From the NCBI RefSeq assembly GCF_003268655.1, contig NZ_CP029642.1, positions 1,302,001-1,366,000 of the forward strand: a stretch of DNA of 64,000 nucleotides, given 5' to 3'. How positions within the stretch are numbered: the first letter of the stretch is position 1; the number at the start of each line of letters is the position of its first letter. Below the pieces are notes generated by a model. The model did not search any database, had not been told where the DNA came from, and saw only the letters and a list, made by a program, of their open reading frames with translations. Made by a program: the position numbers and the translations under genes. This stretch comes from Arthrobacter dokdonellae. Lineage in GTDB: Bacteria > Actinomycetota > Actinomycetes > Actinomycetales > Micrococcaceae. Shown one piece after another: positions 1 to 8,234 of this stretch.

Positions 1-423
1 CCGGCGTCGGCGTTTGAAATTGTGCTGAACATGGCGGCGCTGGGCATCATCGCGTCCTGGGGCATGATCGTGCTGTGCCAGCTGGCCCTATACCGTCTGT
101 CGAAGAAGGGCCTGGCCATCCGGCCGGCATTCCGGATGATTGGTGCGCCGTGGACCGGCTATCTGACCCTTGCCTTCCTGTTGGCAGTCGTTGTCCTCAT
201 GGCGTTCGACAAGCCCGTGGGCACCTGGACGGTGGCTTCGATTGTGGTCATTGTCCCGGCCCTGATGATCGGCTGGTACGCCTCCCGCGGCCGCATTAAC
301 GAGATTGCCGCCGGGCGCGACGGCTTTACTGGCGCCCACCCGGTGATCGCCCACCACAGCCACGCGACGGCAGCCGCCGACGCCGCCGACGCCGGCTCCA
401 ACAGTGGCCCCGCGGCGCCCTAG
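1..423 (+). CDS. Amino-acid permease, APC family (C-terminal part)
   Basis: The frame is open from the first base, so the gene begins before the window and only about 140 residues are seen. It encodes the last membrane segments of an amino-acid/polyamine/organocation permease: hydrophobic stretches around residues 8-28 and 47-88 are followed by a hydrophilic His/Ala-rich tail. The segment FEIVLNMAALGIIASW resembles the end of the AnsP/GABA-permease branch, but the exact substrate cannot be read from this part. It converges with the GntR gene and the two stop codons overlap by 4 bp. Next to an amino-acid ABC transporter and an amine oxidoreductase, uptake of a related amino acid is plausible. 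Confidence 0.8.
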   Translation, partial: PASAFEIVLNMAALGIIASWGMIVLCQLALYRLSKKGLAIRPAFRMIGAPWTGYLTLAFLLAVVVLMAFDKPVGTWTVASIVVIVPALMIGWYASRGRINEIAAGRDGFTGAHPVIAHHSHATAAADAADAGSNSGPAAP

Positions 424-1091
424 CGGATGACCCTCATGCCGGGGCCGATGTGGTGCGACTGCAGGCCGCGTTCCGCCGCGTCCAGGCGCTCGGCCAGATT
501 TGCCTTGGCCTGCTCAACCTGGCCAGCAAGCACCAGTCGGCAGAATTCCTCGTGCTGGGCCAATCCGTGGGCAGTGATGCTTTCGTCAGCCTCCCGGCGT
601 GCTATGACCAGGCGCAGCCGCGTCATGAGGGCCTCATGGGTTTGCGAGAGGATCTGGGACCTCAGGAAACCGACGGTGCGTGCATGGCACAGCGAATCCG
701 CCTGGACAAAACCAAAGACGTCATCGTTCTGCACCGCCTCGCGCATCCCGTCCACGGCACGCTTGAGGAGTTCCAGCTCGTCGCCGGTGGCAGTTCGTGA
801 AGCTTCCACGCCCGCCAGCTCCAGCACCCTGCGCGCGCGGTAGATCTCGGAAATGTCCTCCGCGTCCAGGCTTGTCACTTCAAGGACGCGGGTCGCCGGA
901 TTGCGGACCAGCAGACCCTCGTTCACCAGGGTGTTCAGCGCCTGGCGCACGGTGGCGCGTGAAATGCCCAGCTCCTGGGCCATGGCGTCCTCGGTGATCC
1001 TGGCCCCGGGTGCCACGTCCCCATTGAGGATTTGTTGTCGCAGTGCCGAGGTGCTCAACTCCGCAGTGGTGGTGCGTTGGATCTTGTTCAC
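420..1091 (-). CDS. GntR-family regulator, FCD (FadR-type) subgroup
   Basis: A 223-residue DNA-binding regulator. The N-terminal winged helix (about residues 10-75) contains the GntR signature TEDAMAQELGISRATVRQAL. The C-terminal FCD domain (about 85-210) binds a small acid or amino-acid-like ligand and keeps metal-binding His residues (SLCHARTVG, AQHEEF). I chose the GTG at 1091 because CAGGAG precedes it; the longer frame upstream is low-complexity and overlaps the leader. It is the last gene of the minus-strand ABC/oxidoreductase operon, 82 bp after the oxidoreductase, so it probably controls its own operon. The 17-bp palindrome at 5033-5049 is its best candidate operator. Confidence 0.85.
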   Translation of the reverse strand: MNKIQRTTTAELSTSALRQQILNGDVAPGARITEDAMAQELGISRATVRQALNTLVNEGLLVRNPATRVLEVTSLDAEDISEIYRARRVLELAGVEASRTATGDELELLKRAVDGMREAVQNDDVFGFVQADSLCHARTVGFLRSQILSQTHEALMTRLRLVIARREADESITAHGLAQHEEFCRLVLAGQVEQAKANLAERLDAAERGLQSHHIGPGMRVIR

Positions 1092-1173
1092 GGTGTGATG
1101 CTCCTGAGGTCCGTCTGTCTTCCCTGCCGGGGTCCTGCCGGTGTCGTTGGCTGTTGTGCCCAGTGTATTGGGT

Positions 1174-2331
1174 TCACTGTTCGCCGGGGCGGCGGGGCGC
1201 CGGCAGGCTTGCCGGGTGTTCGCCCTCCAGCAGGCGGGACGGCCTGAACCCGTCAAAGAGTGGTTCGGGTTCGCCATGGATTTCGGCCACGACGCCGGCA
1301 CCCAGCAGGGGTGCCAGGGTCACGCCGCTGTGCGTGGCGACCAGATACAGCCAAGGTTCGCCGGCCACTGTACCGATGACGCTCCGGCCGTCGGCAGGCA
1401 TGGCGCGCCGGCCAACGCCCAGTTCGCTGATGGAGGCATTCCCGGTGTTGCGCAGCATTGCCTGGAGCCGGCGGGTGAATTCGGCGGCCAGCGGTGATTT
1501 TGCGTCCGGCGTGCTGTCCGGCTCGGCCGTGGCGTCAAGGTCCAGGGCCTGGAGCATCAGCCTCCCTCCTCCGGCCGGCCTGACATTGAGTTCCGGGCTG
1601 GTGACCAGCCTGGTGATGTCGGCGGACAGCGGGTTCGTGACGGCAAGATAGCCCACCGTGACGTCGCCAGGTTCCCGATAGTCGGTCATGACCGGCCCCA
1701 GGCCCGCTGCGGCAGTTATCGAATTGGTCCACCGGCCGGCTGCGCTGACGACGTGGTCAACCAGGATCGTCGACCCGTCGCTGAGGACCACCTGGGCTCC
1801 GGAAGCCGTGCCCGCGAGGCGCTCCACCCCCACCCCGGCGAGGACCCGCAGCCTGTGCAGTCGCGCCTCGGCCAGCCGCGCCCGGATGTACAGGTTGGGG
1901 TAGCAGTGGGCCTCGCGGGGGAAGATCGCAACAATTTCGCAGCCGGCGGGGACCACCAGGTCCGGCACCAGCTCCCGGGCGTAGCCGGGGGCGATCTTTT
2001 CCGCCGCGTAGCCAAGTTCGGCCAAGCGGTCCAGGCGCCCGAGCAGTTCGGTGGCGTGCTCGGCGTCGGTGGCGAACTCCACGTGTCCCGTGGGCGCAAA
2101 CCAGTCCGCGCCGTCCGCAGCCAGGCGGTAATGGGCGTCCATGCCTGCACGGTTGAGTTCGAAATAGTCCTGGGGATCCTTGTTGTTTGAATTGACCCAC
2201 CCATAGGACAGCGACGACGTCCCGGATCCCGGGAAGCCTTTGTCTATGAGGGTAACCTCGGCCCCCCTTGCGGCCGCCTCCGCGGCGATGGACACACCGA
2301 TCATGCCGGCCCCGATTACTGCGATTTTCAT
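1174..2331 (-). CDS. FAD-dependent amine/amino-acid oxidoreductase (DAO family)
   Basis: A 385-residue flavoenzyme of the D-amino-acid oxidase/dehydrogenase (DadA, glycine oxidase) fold. The N-terminal Rossmann motif VIGAGMIGVSIAAEAAARG is at residues 4-22, followed by the acidic strand end TLIDKG. The C-terminal region has the family's second FAD contact (GRRAMPADGRSVIG) and HSGVTLAPLLG. Start taken at the ATG preceded by AGGATCC; a longer frame is only the overlap with the transporter ATPase. It would oxidise a secondary or primary amine of an amino acid to the imine. It follows the ABC ATPase by 25 bp, and RidA, which hydrolyses imines, is encoded divergently at the head of the operon. The substrate is not known. 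Confidence 0.85.
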   Translation of the reverse strand: MKIAVIGAGMIGVSIAAEAAARGAEVTLIDKGFPGSGTSSLSYGWVNSNNKDPQDYFELNRAGMDAHYRLAADGADWFAPTGHVEFATDAEHATELLGRLDRLAELGYAAEKIAPGYARELVPDLVVPAGCEIVAIFPREAHCYPNLYIRARLAEARLHRLRVLAGVGVERLAGTASGAQVVLSDGSTILVDHVVSAAGRWTNSITAAAGLGPVMTDYREPGDVTVGYLAVTNPLSADITRLVTSPELNVRPAGGGRLMLQALDLDATAEPDSTPDAKSPLAAEFTRRLQAMLRNTGNASISELGVGRRAMPADGRSVIGTVAGEPWLYLVATHSGVTLAPLLGAGVVAEIHGEPEPLFDGFRPSRLLEGEHPASLPAPRRPGEQ

Positions 2332-2356
2332 GTTGGATCCTGTCGGTGGCGGTTGG

Positions 2357-3130
2357 TTAGAGCACTTTGCTGAGGAACGCCTGGGTGCGTTCTTCCTGGG
2401 GGTTGAGCAGCACATCGGAGGGCCTGCCGCTTTCCACGACGACCCCGCCGTCCATGAAGACCACGGAGTCTGCCACCTCCCGGGCGAACCCCATCTCGTG
2501 GGTGACAACGATCATCGTCATGCCGGTGGCGGCGAGGTCCTGCATGACATCGAGCACCTCGCCCACCAGTTCCGGATCCAGCGCCGAGGTGGGTTCGTCA
2601 AAGAGCATGAGCTTGGGCTCCATGGCGAGCGCTCGGGCAATGGCGATGCGCTGTTGCTGCCCGCCGGACAACGACGACGGGTAGGCGTTGCGCTTGTCCG
2701 TCAGGCCCACGCGCTCCAGCAGGGCCTCGGCCCGTGCCTTGACCTGGGACTTGGCTTCCTTCTTGACCCCGACCGGGGCTTCCATGATGTTCTGCAGCAC
2801 GGTCATGTGCGGGAAGAGGTTGAATTGCTGGAACACCATGCCGACTTCCGACCGCATCCGGGCAATGTCCTGGGGACGTAGTTCGTGCAGGGCCGCGCCC
2901 TGTGCACGGTAGCCCACCAGGTCGCCGTCGACAGTGATCCTGCCTGCGGATGCGGTGTCGAGGTGGTTGATCAGCCTCAGGAACGTTGATTTTCCCGAGC
3001 CGGAGGGTCCCAGCAGTGTCATGACTTCGCCACGGCGGACTTCAAGGTTGATGCCTTTGAGCACATCGTTGTGCCCAAAGGACTTCCAGACGTCGGTGGC
3101 GGTGACCATGGCTTGGGTTGATTGGCTCAT
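2357..3130 (-). CDS. Polar amino-acid ABC transporter, ATP-binding subunit
   Basis: A 257-residue ATPase of the GlnQ/HisP family that powers amino-acid import. Walker A is [11 protein letters not shown] (about residues 40-50), the signature is [15 protein letters not shown], Walker B is [15 protein letters not shown] and the switch histidine is in [12 protein letters not shown]. The Q-loop lies at [13 protein letters not shown]. Length is typical. GGAGAG precedes the ATG. It lies 9 bp after the permease gene. The middle has a slight insertion ([20 protein letters not shown]) often seen in actinobacterial members. Confidence 0.93.
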   Translation of the reverse strand: MSQSTQAMVTATDVWKSFGHNDVLKGINLEVRRGEVMTLLGPSGSGKSTFLRLINHLDTASAGRITVDGDLVGYRAQGAALHELRPQDIARMRSEVGMVFQQFNLFPHMTVLQNIMEAPVGVKKEAKSQVKARAEALLERVGLTDKRNAYPSSLSGGQQQRIAIARALAMEPKLMLFDEPTSALDPELVGEVLDVMQDLAATGMTMIVVTHEMGFAREVADSVVFMDGGVVVESGRPSDVLLNPQEERTQAFLSKVL

Positions 3131-3139
3131 CGTGCTCTC

Positions 3140-4096
3140 CTAGCGGGTGGCGCTGGCGGTGGCACCGCGGCGGGATTGAAGTTGCAGCAGCCGGCGCAGC
3201 ATGCCCTGGCCCTCCGGCCGGTTGCTTCGGCCGTAATGGCGTTCGAGGTAGTACTGGCCGACCGTCATGATGGTGGTCACGATCAAGTACCAGATCGAGG
3301 CCGTGATCAACAGGGGGATGGTTTGGAAGTTGTCGGCGTAGATCAGCTGTGTGGCGTACAGCAGCTCAGGGAAGGAAAGGACGCTGACCAGTGAGGTGGT
3401 CTTGAGCATCGAGATGACATTGTTGGCGGTGGGCGGGACAATCACGCGCATGGCCTGGGGCAGGACCACCCGCCGCAGCGTCCTGAAGTTGGACATGCCC
3501 AGGGCGTGGGCTGCCTCCGTTTGTCCCGTGCCCACGGAGACAATGCCGGCCCGGATGATCTCCGCCATGTACGCGGCCTCGTTGAGCCCCAGGCCCAGGA
3601 TGGCGGCCACGATCGGGGTGATCAGAGAGTTCGTATCGAGGGAAAAGAGCATGGGGCCGCCGGGGATGGCCAGGCCCACGTGGGGATAGAGCGCGGAGAT
3701 GAAGCCCCAGAACAGCAGCTGCACAAACACCGGCGTGCCCCGGAAGAACCAGATATACAGCCCGGCCGGGGCGGACAGTGCCGGATTGGTGCTCAGGCGC
3801 ATGACCGCCAGGACGACGCCCAGGACCAGGCCCAGGACCATCGCGGCCACCGTCAGCTGCAAGGTGTTGCCCAATCCGGCCAATACCCGCGGCGAGGTGA
3901 AGTACTCGGCCACAACCGGCCAGCCAAAGTTGGGATTCGTGGTCACTGAGCGGATGGCCAGAATCGCGAGGACAGCCATGACCAGGTAGGACGCCCAGCG
4001 TCCCGGCCGCTTAAGCTTCACGACCTTCTCCGGCGCCCGCTTCCCGGCGGGAGGCGGGCCTTCCTGGGCCGCAATCAGCTTTTCGGGCGAAGTCAT
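3140..4096 (-). CDS. Polar amino-acid ABC transporter, permease
   Basis: A 318-residue inner-membrane subunit with about five or six transmembrane segments after a charged 40-residue N-terminal tail. The EAA loop, which contacts the ATPase, is visible as EAAHALGMSNFRTLRRVVLPQA, characteristic of HisM/GlnP permeases. The C terminus is a positively charged cytoplasmic tail. The start is the ATG of the GTGATG pair; the GTG three bases upstream is equally possible and would overlap the stop of the binding-protein gene. Tight coupling with its neighbours shows a single transport operon. Confidence 0.92.
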   Translation of the reverse strand: MTSPEKLIAAQEGPPPAGKRAPEKVVKLKRPGRWASYLVMAVLAILAIRSVTTNPNFGWPVVAEYFTSPRVLAGLGNTLQLTVAAMVLGLVLGVVLAVMRLSTNPALSAPAGLYIWFFRGTPVFVQLLFWGFISALYPHVGLAIPGGPMLFSLDTNSLITPIVAAILGLGLNEAAYMAEIIRAGIVSVGTGQTEAAHALGMSNFRTLRRVVLPQAMRVIVPPTANNVISMLKTTSLVSVLSFPELLYATQLIYADNFQTIPLLITASIWYLIVTTIMTVGQYYLERHYGRSNRPEGQGMLRRLLQLQSRRGATASATR

Positions 4097-5013
4097 CACG
4101 ACAGCGCCCCATTGATTTCAGACTTCTCGATCTTGATGGGCGTCAGGTTCCATTTCGCCAGCAATTTTCCGTAGGTGCCGCTGGCAATGATTTTGTTCAA
4201 GGCGGCATTGACGGCTGCCGTGAGCTTGCTGTTCTTTGGCAGGGCGACGCCGCCGGGGTTGGGGTTCTTCAACAGCGGCCCCACCGTTTCAAACTTGGTG
4301 GGGTTCTTGGCTGCGGCATCCGCCAGCGGAGGGGCATCCAGCATGACTGCGTCAATGCGGTTGCTCTGCAAGGCAAGTTCCGCCTGTGGCGCATTTTGGA
4401 AGACGTTGGCTGTGGGGGCTGCCAGGCCCGCTGCCTTGCATGTGGCGGTTTGTCCCGGCAGGAAGGTGGTTTGCTGCAGCGAGCCGCGGATGACCCCGAC
4501 CTTGACGCCGCAGGCCCTGTCGCTCGCTAGTTGCTTCGGGTTGCCCTTGCCCACCAGCAGGAGGGTGCCGTTCCAGTAGTAGGTGGCAAAATCCACCGTC
4601 TTTTCCCGCAGCTTTGTATCGCCGATGGAGGACAGCGCCATGTCAACCTGCCCTGCCTGCAGTGCCGGGATGAGGGCGTCAAAGGAAGTGGGCACGAACT
4701 GGACCTTGAGTCCGAGCACCCCGGCGATGGCATTGGCCAGGTCCGGGTCGAAGCCAACAATGGTTTTCCCGTCAGCGGCCGTGGACTCAAATGGGGCGTA
4801 CGTCGGGTCAGTGGCAACTCGGAGCGTGCCGGAACTTGTGATGGACTCGGGCACCATTGCCGCGACCGCCGCATCCTTTTGCTGGACAACCTGGGATGCG
4901 GCATCCTTGCCGTCCGGTTGCGACGGCGAACCGCCGCCACAGGCGGTGAGGGCCATCAAACTCGCCCCGATGGCAAAAACCGTGAAGCTCTTGGCCTTGA
5001 TTTGCATGCGCAT
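4096..5013 (-). CDS. Amino-acid ABC transporter, substrate-binding lipoprotein
   Basis: A 305-residue extracellular binding protein. The signal peptide ends in the lipobox LTAC, so the mature protein is a lipoprotein anchored outside the membrane. The body is an SBP family 3 domain (TLRVATDPTYAPFESTAADG, VGFDPDLANAIAGVLG, AGQVDMALSSIGDTKLREK), specific for polar amino acids or similar amines. Start at the ATG preceded by TAAGGAGG with ideal spacing. First gene of the five-gene operon; the palindrome at 5033-5049 sits directly upstream of its ribosome binding site and could block transcription. The exact ligand is unknown. Confidence 0.92.
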   Translation of the reverse strand: MRMQIKAKSFTVFAIGASLMALTACGGGSPSQPDGKDAASQVVQQKDAAVAAMVPESITSSGTLRVATDPTYAPFESTAADGKTIVGFDPDLANAIAGVLGLKVQFVPTSFDALIPALQAGQVDMALSSIGDTKLREKTVDFATYYWNGTLLLVGKGNPKQLASDRACGVKVGVIRGSLQQTTFLPGQTATCKAAGLAAPTANVFQNAPQAELALQSNRIDAVMLDAPPLADAAAKNPTKFETVGPLLKNPNPGGVALPKNSKLTAAVNAALNKIIASGTYGKLLAKWNLTPIKIEKSEINGALS

Positions 5014-5032
5014 GCGATTCCTCCTTAGTATC

Positions 5033-5049
5033 AGACTGTCTGACAGTCT
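5033..5049. promoter_or_regulatory. Perfect 17-bp palindrome, likely GntR/FCD operator
   Basis: AGACTGTCTGACAGTCT is an 8+1+8 perfect inverted repeat between the divergent binding-protein gene and ridA. Its core GTC-T-GAC fits the GT-N-AC layout known for FadR-subfamily operators. It lies 6 bases from the Shine-Dalgarno of the minus-strand operon, a repression-competent position. The regulator at the end of the same operon is the likely ligand-responsive partner; this link is inferred. Confidence 0.65.
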
Positions 5050-5113
5050 AAGTGTCACATCTCACATTGGCCGCGTCAACAGGCCGGCTGAAATAAAAGA
5101 AGAAAGGCAGCGC

Positions 5114-5518
5114 ATGTCCAAGAGGGCGGTAACAACCAGCCAGGCGCCGGTTCCTGTGGCGTCATATTCGCAGGCGGTCGTCGTAGGGGAGACGGTTTAT
5201 CTGGCAGGGCAGGGCGGCTTTAATGCCTCGACGAGGGAGCTGGTCGGGCGGGGCATCGGGGAGCAGACCCGCCAGGCGTTCGGCAATCTCGCAGAAGTGC
5301 TTAGCGCAGCCGGAGGGACTTTGGATGATTTGGTGTCCGTCAGTGTGTACTTGGCCGACGATGCTGAGTTTGAGGGCATGAATGAGGTGTACGGCGACAT
5401 GTTCTCCGCGCCGTATCCTGCCCGCACGACAGTTGCCGCCGGGCTGGGACCGGGCATGAGGGTTGAGATTGACGGCGTCGCCGTGTTGGGCTGCGCGCCC
5501 GGTAAGGCCTCCACCTAG
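5114..5518 (+). CDS. RidA/YjgF-family enamine/imine deaminase
   Basis: A 134-residue member of the RidA family, which hydrolyses reactive enamine/imine intermediates to keto acids and ammonia, usually as a cytoplasmic trimer. The conserved active-site arginine is in PYPARTTVAAG and the C-terminal family motif VEIDGVAV is present, as is the GGTLDDLVSVSVYLAD segment. GAAAGG precedes the ATG. It is divergent from the amino-acid import and oxidase operon and probably removes the imine made by that oxidase; this is inference from context. Confidence 0.88.
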   Translation: MSKRAVTTSQAPVPVASYSQAVVVGETVYLAGQGGFNASTRELVGRGIGEQTRQAFGNLAEVLSAAGGTLDDLVSVSVYLADDAEFEGMNEVYGDMFSAPYPARTTVAAGLGPGMRVEIDGVAVLGCAPGKAST

Positions 5519-5674
5519 GCTGCCGCAGGGCTGGTTGTTCCGGCCGGCGCCGCGCGTACGGAGCCGTGACTTTGCGCGACCGTTGGCGGTCCGTCGGGAA
5601 TAACCGCAGGGCGCCGCCAGTTGACGACACTAGATGCAAACGCATGCACAATGTGCCAGCTAGAAGGAGTCACC

Positions 5675-6349
5675 ATGCAGCGCACAATAGTTGTAGTTTC
5701 GGCCGGTCTCGGCGTCCCGTCATCAACACGCATGCTCGCGGACCAGATGGCCGCAGCCGTCCGGGAACAGCTCGGCGAGATGGGCGCCGAAGCGGTGCTC
5801 GACGTCGTGGACCTTCGGGACATCGCGGGCGACATCGCCAACAACATGGTCACCGGCTACCCGGGCCCGGCCCTGGCCGACGTCGTCGACCGTGTGTCCC
5901 GGGCCGACGCGATGATCGCGGTCACGCCCACGTTCAGCGCCTCCTACAGCGGCCTGTTCAAATCCTTCTTCGACGTGCTCGACCCGAAGTTCCTCGATGG
6001 CATGCCCGTCCTGTTCGGCGCCACGGGCGGCTCCTCGCGTCACTCGCTGGTGTTGGACACGGCCGTCCGCCCGCTGTTCAGCTACCTGCGAGCACGGACA
6101 ATGCCCACCGCCATCTACGCGTCGCCCGAGGACTGGGGGACGTCCGGCACCAACGCCTTGGACCACCGCATTGCCCAGGCCGCCGGTGAGTTGGCGGCAG
6201 CCTTGGCCCCAAGCACGACGCCGGCGCCCGGGAACACCCGAATTCCCGGCTTTGCCGCGGACCACAAGGCGAAGCGGCAGGAACGGGCCATGTCGGACAT
6301 GACGTCCCTGCCGTTCGAGCAGCTGCTCGCCCAAACCCAGGCCCGCTAG
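5675..6349 (+). CDS. NADPH-dependent FMN reductase (CE1759-type flavodoxin fold)
   Basis: A 224-residue flavodoxin-like reductase. The phosphate-binding loop is at SAGLGVPSSTRMLAD (about residues 8-22), and the isoalloxazine-side loop is TPTFSASYSGLFKSFFDVL. The family reduces free FMN with NAD(P)H, often for a partner monooxygenase, but no monooxygenase lies nearby. The start ATG has AGAAGGAG at good spacing; an upstream in-frame ATG lacks one. The C-terminal extension of about 40 residues ends in a helix. Its own promoter is probably in the 156-bp gap after ridA. Confidence 0.85.
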   Translation: MQRTIVVVSAGLGVPSSTRMLADQMAAAVREQLGEMGAEAVLDVVDLRDIAGDIANNMVTGYPGPALADVVDRVSRADAMIAVTPTFSASYSGLFKSFFDVLDPKFLDGMPVLFGATGGSSRHSLVLDTAVRPLFSYLRARTMPTAIYASPEDWGTSGTNALDHRIAQAAGELAAALAPSTTPAPGNTRIPGFAADHKAKRQERAMSDMTSLPFEQLLAQTQAR

Positions 6350-6963
6350 CCCGCACCGAGGCTCCGGCGGCCCGGGCAGCCCGGGAGGTCGGGCAGCCCG
6401 GGAGGTCGGGCAGCCCGGGGACCGCGTCTGCCGGGACCGCAGTGGCCGAATTCCTGCAGTGCCCGGATCGGTGGTGCAGGTCCTGTGGGTTGCCCGGATC
6501 GGTGGTGCAGCTTCGGTGGGTTGCCCGGATCGGTGGTGCAGCTTCGGTGGGTTGCCCGGATCGGTGGTGCAGCTTCGGTGGGTTGCCCGGATCGGTGGTG
6601 CAGCTTCGGTGGGTTGCCCGGATCGGTGGTGCAGCTTCGGTGGGTTGCCCGGATCGGTGGTGCAGCTTCGGTGGGTGGCCCGGATCGGTGGTGCAGCTTC
6701 GGTGGGTGGCCCGGATCGGTGGTGCAGCTTCGGTGGGTGGCCCGGATCTGTGGTGCAGGTCCTGTGGGTTGCCCGGATCGGTGGTGCAGGTCCTGCGACT
6801 TGGACTGCCAGCAGCCCGCATTATCTGCACCATCGAATCCCCACCGCGCCCACAGCCCGCATTATCCGCACCATCGATCCGTGGCGCCTGCCCGGTGGTC
6901 GGGCAGCGAGCCCTGCGAGAGCGTCGAGACCTTCATTTCGGAGGGCCCAGTGACCGGAAGTGG
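6350..6963. other. Gene-free interval around the minisatellite
   Basis: Between the FMN reductase and the hydrolase there is no gene I can support. The left side has a short repeat of CGGGCAGCCCGGGAGGT around 6375-6420. The centre is the 31-bp array. On the right, two copies of AGCCCGCATTAT, each followed by a diverged inverted copy of the array core (CTGCACCATCGAATCC near 6825 and CCGCACCATCGATCC near 6866), lie 41 bases apart. The open frames crossing the array in every frame come from the lack of stop codons in the unit. Confidence 0.7.
6461..6801. repeat. Minisatellite: eleven 31-bp tandem units
   Basis: The block GCCCGGATCGGTGGTGCAG recurs exactly every 31 bases at 6461, 6492, 6523, 6554, 6585, 6616, 6647, 6678, 6709, 6740 and 6771 (one T change in the tenth). 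The 12-base remainder is CTTCGGTGGGTT or GG in the inner units and a GTCCTGTGGGTT variant in the outer ones. The period is not a multiple of three and no frame is clearly used, so I treat it as noncoding. Units are nearly identical, which suggests recent slippage or gene-conversion homogenisation. Confidence 0.95.
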
Positions 6964-8028
6964 CTAGAAGATCGGCTGCACCGGCTTGGTGGTCAGCGGC
7001 GGCGGGTCCAGCTGGTCGAGGATGACAGTGAGCGCGACGCGGTATGTCTCCGGATGGATTTCGGGGCTGGCGTGGCCGGTGTTGGGGATGTCGTATTCAA
7101 AGTGCGGATTTTTCGGAAACAGCGCCTCCCAACCGACAATGGCCATCCGGGCGTTGACGATGAAGTCCTTGGGGTCGTACAGCAGGCCGATTCCGGTGCT
7201 GCTCGGAATGCCGCCGTCGTACTGGGCGGGAAAGGCCTGCAGGAACGTGGCCTGGGTGGTCTTGAGGATCAGTGAGTCGCTGGCCTGGTTGAAGGAGCGG
7301 CCGATTCCCGCGCGCGCCGCCTCGTACATGCCCTGGCCGTTCGGGTTGCCCAGCCCGCTCCACACCCCGGCAGCCAGCCGCCCCACCAGCCCAAGGTACG
7401 GGACCAGATGGCCGGCCAGCGAGATGTATTCCTTGCTGGGATCCAGGACGTCGTGCACGCTGCTGGGGCTTGAACCCATCACGATCACGCGCACGTGGAT
7501 GCCGATCCCCTCCAGCAGGCCAGCCAGCACCGTCGCCGCCATCCCGCCAAAGCTGTCGCCGTAAAAGTAGACGGTGTCGATCTTGCGTTCAAAGGTGTCG
7601 CGCTGGATGGCGATGAACAGCTGGGCAATGTCGATCCCGCCGTTCGAATAGCCGATATACGACGCCGGCGCCCGCTCGTTCATGGCCGGCTGCAGGGCCG
7701 CCAGCTTGCGTCCGCTGTCCCGGTAGCTGACCCCGAAGCCGCCCAGCAGGTACCACGCCCTGCCGGGAAACCTGTTGGCAGCCGTCTTGTTTTCGTCATT
7801 GTCCGGCGTGGTGACGCGGAACTGGGAGCGTTCGGTCAGCTGGTAGTCGGCGGCAATGTTCGCGTTGAAGGCGGTGGAGAGGGCCGCCGCGGCCAGGGTG
7901 CCCAGAAGCCAGCGCCGGGGCATGTCGGGAACCTGTCGGGTATGGCGGTGCCGCTCCGGGGACTTGTGCGCCGGGTGCACGGCGCCGCCGTCGGGGAGCT
8001 GGTCGGGGCGTGATTTCTTGGCTGCCAT
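6964..8028 (-). CDS. Secreted or membrane-anchored alpha/beta hydrolase
   Basis: A 354-residue protein with a hydrophobic N-terminal segment after a basic stretch (PRRWLLGTLAAAALSTAFNA, about residues 38-57), which is a signal peptide or anchor. The following domain carries the nucleophile elbow YGDSFGGMAAT (Ser in GDSFGG), and the late GHASPEIHPE may hold the catalytic His. The fold is alpha/beta hydrolase; the reaction is not evident. I chose ATG at 8028 over the TTG two codons earlier. It is divergent from the FCD regulator gene. No operon partner. Confidence 0.7.
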   Translation of the reverse strand: MAAKKSRPDQLPDGGAVHPAHKSPERHRHTRQVPDMPRRWLLGTLAAAALSTAFNANIAADYQLTERSQFRVTTPDNDENKTAANRFPGRAWYLLGGFGVSYRDSGRKLAALQPAMNERAPASYIGYSNGGIDIAQLFIAIQRDTFERKIDTVYFYGDSFGGMAATVLAGLLEGIGIHVRVIVMGSSPSSVHDVLDPSKEYISLAGHLVPYLGLVGRLAAGVWSGLGNPNGQGMYEAARAGIGRSFNQASDSLILKTTQATFLQAFPAQYDGGIPSSTGIGLLYDPKDFIVNARMAIVGWEALFPKNPHFEYDIPNTGHASPEIHPETYRVALTVILDQLDPPPLTTKPVQPIF

Positions 8029-8213
8029 GGTCAATCCACTTCATTGTTCCACGGACCGCCGCCCCGCACGCCGTTGGAGGTACGACGCCGTCCCCCGGCT
8101 CACGCTTTGCCCGGGACTCCCAGCGCGCAGGCTGCCTGGCCGGCGCAGTTCGGGCAGCCACCGCGGGTCCCGCGGGAGGGCAGGTACCTTTAAGTTGTCT
8201 GCAGTTCATTTCA

Positions 8214-8227
8214 AATCCTATAGGATT
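8214..8227. promoter_or_regulatory. Palindromic operator AATCCTATAGGATT
   Basis: A perfect 14-bp palindrome seven bases before the ATG of the FCD regulator. The inner TCCTATAGGA recurs at 9245-9254 in front of the catabolic operon. The pairing suggests an operator used by this regulator for autoregulation and for control of the operon. Confidence 0.65.
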
Positions 8228-8234
8228 CTACTTT

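Noticed and set aside
6461..6801. CRISPR array
   Set aside because: Repeats are directly adjacent with no unique spacers and no cas genes are present.
6442..7275. Long open frames in all plus frames and on the minus strand through the 31-bp repeat array
   Set aside because: They arise because the repeat unit has no stop codons; there is no ribosome site, and the frames run into the hydrolase gene on the other strand.
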